DNA from: Sphingomonadales bacterium
Lineage (GTDB): Bacteria > Pseudomonadota > Alphaproteobacteria > Sphingomonadales > Sphingomonadaceae
DNA length: 7,409 nt
Assembly (NCBI GenBank): GCA_020200935.1
Contig: JAIVHR010000192.1
Coordinates: 1 to 7,409, forward strand
Reading direction: 5' to 3'
Part shown: in pieces, positions 6,426 to 7,409 of the stretch
Numbering within the stretch: the stretch's first letter is position 1
Layout: every line of letters begins with the position of its first letter
Position numbers and translations under genes: made by a program
The notes under the pieces: model-generated
Database searches by the model: none
The model's input: the letters and a program-made list of their open reading frames with translations, nothing else
Told to the model about the DNA's origin: nothing

Positions 6426-6738
6426 GTGATGCCCCAAATCCTCCCTGCGCGAAGCGTGGGGAGGGGGACCATGCGCAGCATGGTGGAGGGGCTGCGAGGC
6501 GCAGCCGAGCTCCCGCCGATTGCCGAGCGCCCGCCCGCCAGTTGGTCGCATTGCCCCTCCACCGCCTTCGGCGGTCCCCCTCCCCACCGCTCTCGGCGAT
6601 ATCGTCGGCCAGGTCTTCGCGATGTTCGTGCTGACCGTCGCCGCCGGCGAAGCCGCGATCGGCCTCGCCATCCTCGTCATCTATTTCCGCGCCCGCGGCA
6701 CCATCGCGGTCGACGATCCGAGCCGCATGAAGGGGTGA
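6426..6738 (+). pseudogene. nuoK: nuoK remnant: 5' half replaced by a palindromic repeat
   Basis: NuoK (ND4L homologue) is normally about 101 residues with three transmembrane helices. Only the last 48 codons are recognisable, from [20 protein letters not shown] at 6592 through [17 protein letters not shown] to SRMKG and TGA 6736-6738. This is the TM3 end with its conserved glutamate (AAGEAAIG). The first 53 or so codons, holding TM1, TM2 and the TM2 glutamate, are missing. From the likely old GTG start (6426), the 166 nt up to 6591 contain repeat DNA instead, roughly the size of the lost segment. The remnant frame can be read back to a TTG at 6520 but gives a proline-rich, non-membrane N-terminus ([15 protein letters not shown]). 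From GTG 6426 the frame is wrong. This is either a broken gene or an assembly error; an intact nuoK would be expected elsewhere if complex I works. Confidence 0.8.
6440..6586. repeat. Composite palindromic repeat occupying the 5' half of nuoK
   Basis: A chain of hairpins: CCTCCC/GGGAGG (6440-6464), CCATGC/GCATGG (6469-6483), GGCTGCG/CGCAGCC (6490-6506) and ACCGCC/GGCGGT (6561-6575). In addition, TGGGGAGGGGGACC...GGTGGAGGGGC (6457-6492) is inverted against GCCCCTCCACC...GGTCCCCCTCCCCA (6553-6586), so the unit has matching ends around a roughly 60-nt centre. I recognise this style of GGGGAGGGGGACC/GGTGGAGGGG palindrome as a dispersed intergenic repeat of sphingomonads. Here it lies inside what should be coding sequence. 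The nuoK remnant begins six bases after the right end. Confidence 0.85.
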
Positions 6739-6756
6739 GGATGGGTCATAGGAACA

Positions 6757-6863
6757 TCGTCATTCCAGCGAAGGCTGGAATCTATCCCAGATCGCGGTCT
6801 TGCGATTTCGGGGCTGGGATAGACCCCAGCCTGCGCTGGGGTGACGGCTTGAGGGAGCCGTCA
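6757..6863 (+). repeat. Hairpin repeat element copy 3, ending at the nuoL start codon
   Basis: 107 nt, the same length as copy 2 and very similar at both ends. The left hairpin is ATTCCAGC/GCTGGAAT (6762-6781), the right hairpin CCCCAGC/GCTGGGG (6824-6841), with inner CTATCCC and GGGATAG also inverted. The central 35 or so nt are diverged from copy 2. It ends with the ribosome-binding-site hairpin that runs into nuoL ATG. Only 18 nt separate it from the nuoK stop. Confidence 0.9.
6842..6863 (+). promoter_or_regulatory. Hairpin presenting the nuoL ribosome binding site
   Basis: TGACGGCT (6842-6849) and AGCCGTCA (6856-6863) pair perfectly over 8 bp around the loop TGAGGG (6850-6855). GAGGGAG (6851-6857) is the Shine-Dalgarno candidate for ATG 6863. 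The geometry is identical to that at nuoJ (5785-5806) and nuoH (3164-3185), including the stem ending on the A of ATG and the upstream hairpin abutting directly. A regulatory role is inferred. Confidence 0.5.
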
Positions 6864-7409
6864 TGATCCAGCTCATCGTCTTCCTGCCGCTCGCCGCCGC
6901 GATTATCGCGGGCTTCGGCGGTCGCGCAATCGGCAATTTCGGGGCCAAAATCGTCACCACCGGCGCCTTGTTCGTCGCCTGCGCATTGAGCTGGCCGATC
7001 TTCCTCGGCTTTCTGAGCGGCGCCGAGACGGCCTATGTCGCGCCGGTCTTCACCTGGATCGCATCGGGCGAGATGGACGTCGCCTGGAGCCTGCGCGTCG
7101 ACACGCTGACCGCGGTGATGCTCGTCGTCGTCACCACCGTCTCGGCGCTCGTCCACCTTTATAGCTGGGGCTATATGGAGGAAGATCCGGGCCAGCCGCG
7201 CTTCTTCGCCTATCTCTCGCTCTTCACCTTCTCGATGCTGATGCTGGTGACCGCCAACAACCTGGTGCAGATGTTCTTCGGCTGGGAAGGGGTGGGGCTC
7301 GCGAGCTATCTGCTGATCGGCTTCTGGTATCACAAGCCTTCGGCCAACGCGGCGGCGATCAAGGCCTTCGTCGTCAACCGGATCGGCGATTTCGGCTTCT
7401 CGCTCGGCA
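6863..7409 (+). CDS. nuoL: NADH-quinone oxidoreductase subunit L (NuoL), N-terminal 182 residues
   Basis: This is the distal antiporter-like proton-pumping subunit of the membrane arm (ND5 homologue), cut by the right edge; full-length members are over 600 residues. The translation [20 protein letters not shown] starts at ATG 6863. The N-terminal transmembrane helices are visible, then [20 protein letters not shown] (75-94), [10 protein letters not shown] with H98 (96-105), and [20 protein letters not shown] (138-157) containing the key pump glutamate E142, followed by [15 protein letters not shown] (165-179). All are hallmarks of the NuoL/MrpA family, and the placement after nuoK fixes it as nuoL. 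The frame is open to the end of the window with no defect. The ribosome binding site comes from the adjacent repeat. Confidence 0.96.
   Translation, partial: MIQLIVFLPLAAAIIAGFGGRAIGNFGAKIVTTGALFVACALSWPIFLGFLSGAETAYVAPVFTWIASGEMDVAWSLRVDTLTAVMLVVVTTVSALVHLYSWGYMEEDPGQPRFFAYLSLFTFSMLMLVTANNLVQMFFGWEGVGLASYLLIGFWYHKPSANAAAIKAFVVNRIGDFGFSLG

Noticed and set aside
5700..6863. CRISPR-like array from the repeated units
   Set aside because: Copies are single, widely spaced, palindromic and located at gene junctions; there are no regular spacers and no cas genes.
6417..6866. Open frame of 149 codons across nuoK and the repeat before nuoL
   Set aside because: It reads the palindromic repeats and the nuoK remnant in the wrong frame (arginine/proline-rich, then IVIPAKAGIYP), typical of repeat-derived false genes.

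Overview
The window is a GC-rich, fully co-directional (+ strand) stretch of a proton-pumping NADH:ubiquinone oxidoreductase (respiratory complex I, nuo) operon. Gene order G-H-I-J-K-L, the alphaproteobacterial protein style (no N7 cluster ligands in NuoG, a short NuoI with two 4Fe-4S motifs) and the intergenic hairpin repeats point to an alphaproteobacterium, most likely a sphingomonad (Sphingomonadales). That assignment is from recognition, not from a search.

Layout: (1) 1-150, the 3' end of an unrecognised gene; (2) 143-928, an exported 261-residue protein with an internal duplication; (3) 928-2943 nuoG; (4) a 241-nt gap packed with two hairpin repeats; (5) 3185-4246 nuoH; (6) 4243-4665 and 4662-5162, two small unrecognised proteins, the second clearly exported; (7) 5159-5644 nuoI; (8) a 161-nt gap with a hairpin repeat; (9) 5806-6420 nuoJ; (10) nuoK, of which only the last 48 codons (6592-6738) are recognisable, the first half being occupied by a palindromic repeat; (11) a 124-nt gap with a third copy of the hairpin repeat; (12) 6863-7409, the first 182 codons of nuoL, cut by the window edge. 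No stretch over 300 nt lacks a gene. No tRNA, rRNA, CRISPR, transposase or convincing terminator was seen.

How it works together: NuoG (peripheral arm) and NuoI (connecting Fe-S subunit) carry electrons from NADH towards quinone. NuoH forms the quinone-site/membrane interface, and NuoJ, K and L belong to the proton-translocating membrane arm. Three complete non-Nuo genes, plus one partial, are wired into the operon by 1-8 nt stop/start overlaps.

Most notable: (a) nuoK appears to have lost TM1 and TM2, which would be expected to inactivate an essential complex I subunit unless there is another copy or the sequence is misassembled; (b) three copies of one hairpin repeat end exactly at the start codons of nuoH, nuoJ and nuoL, each placing the Shine-Dalgarno sequence in the 6-nt loop of an 8-bp hairpin whose last base is the A of ATG; (c) coupled genes of unknown function lie inside the nuo operon.
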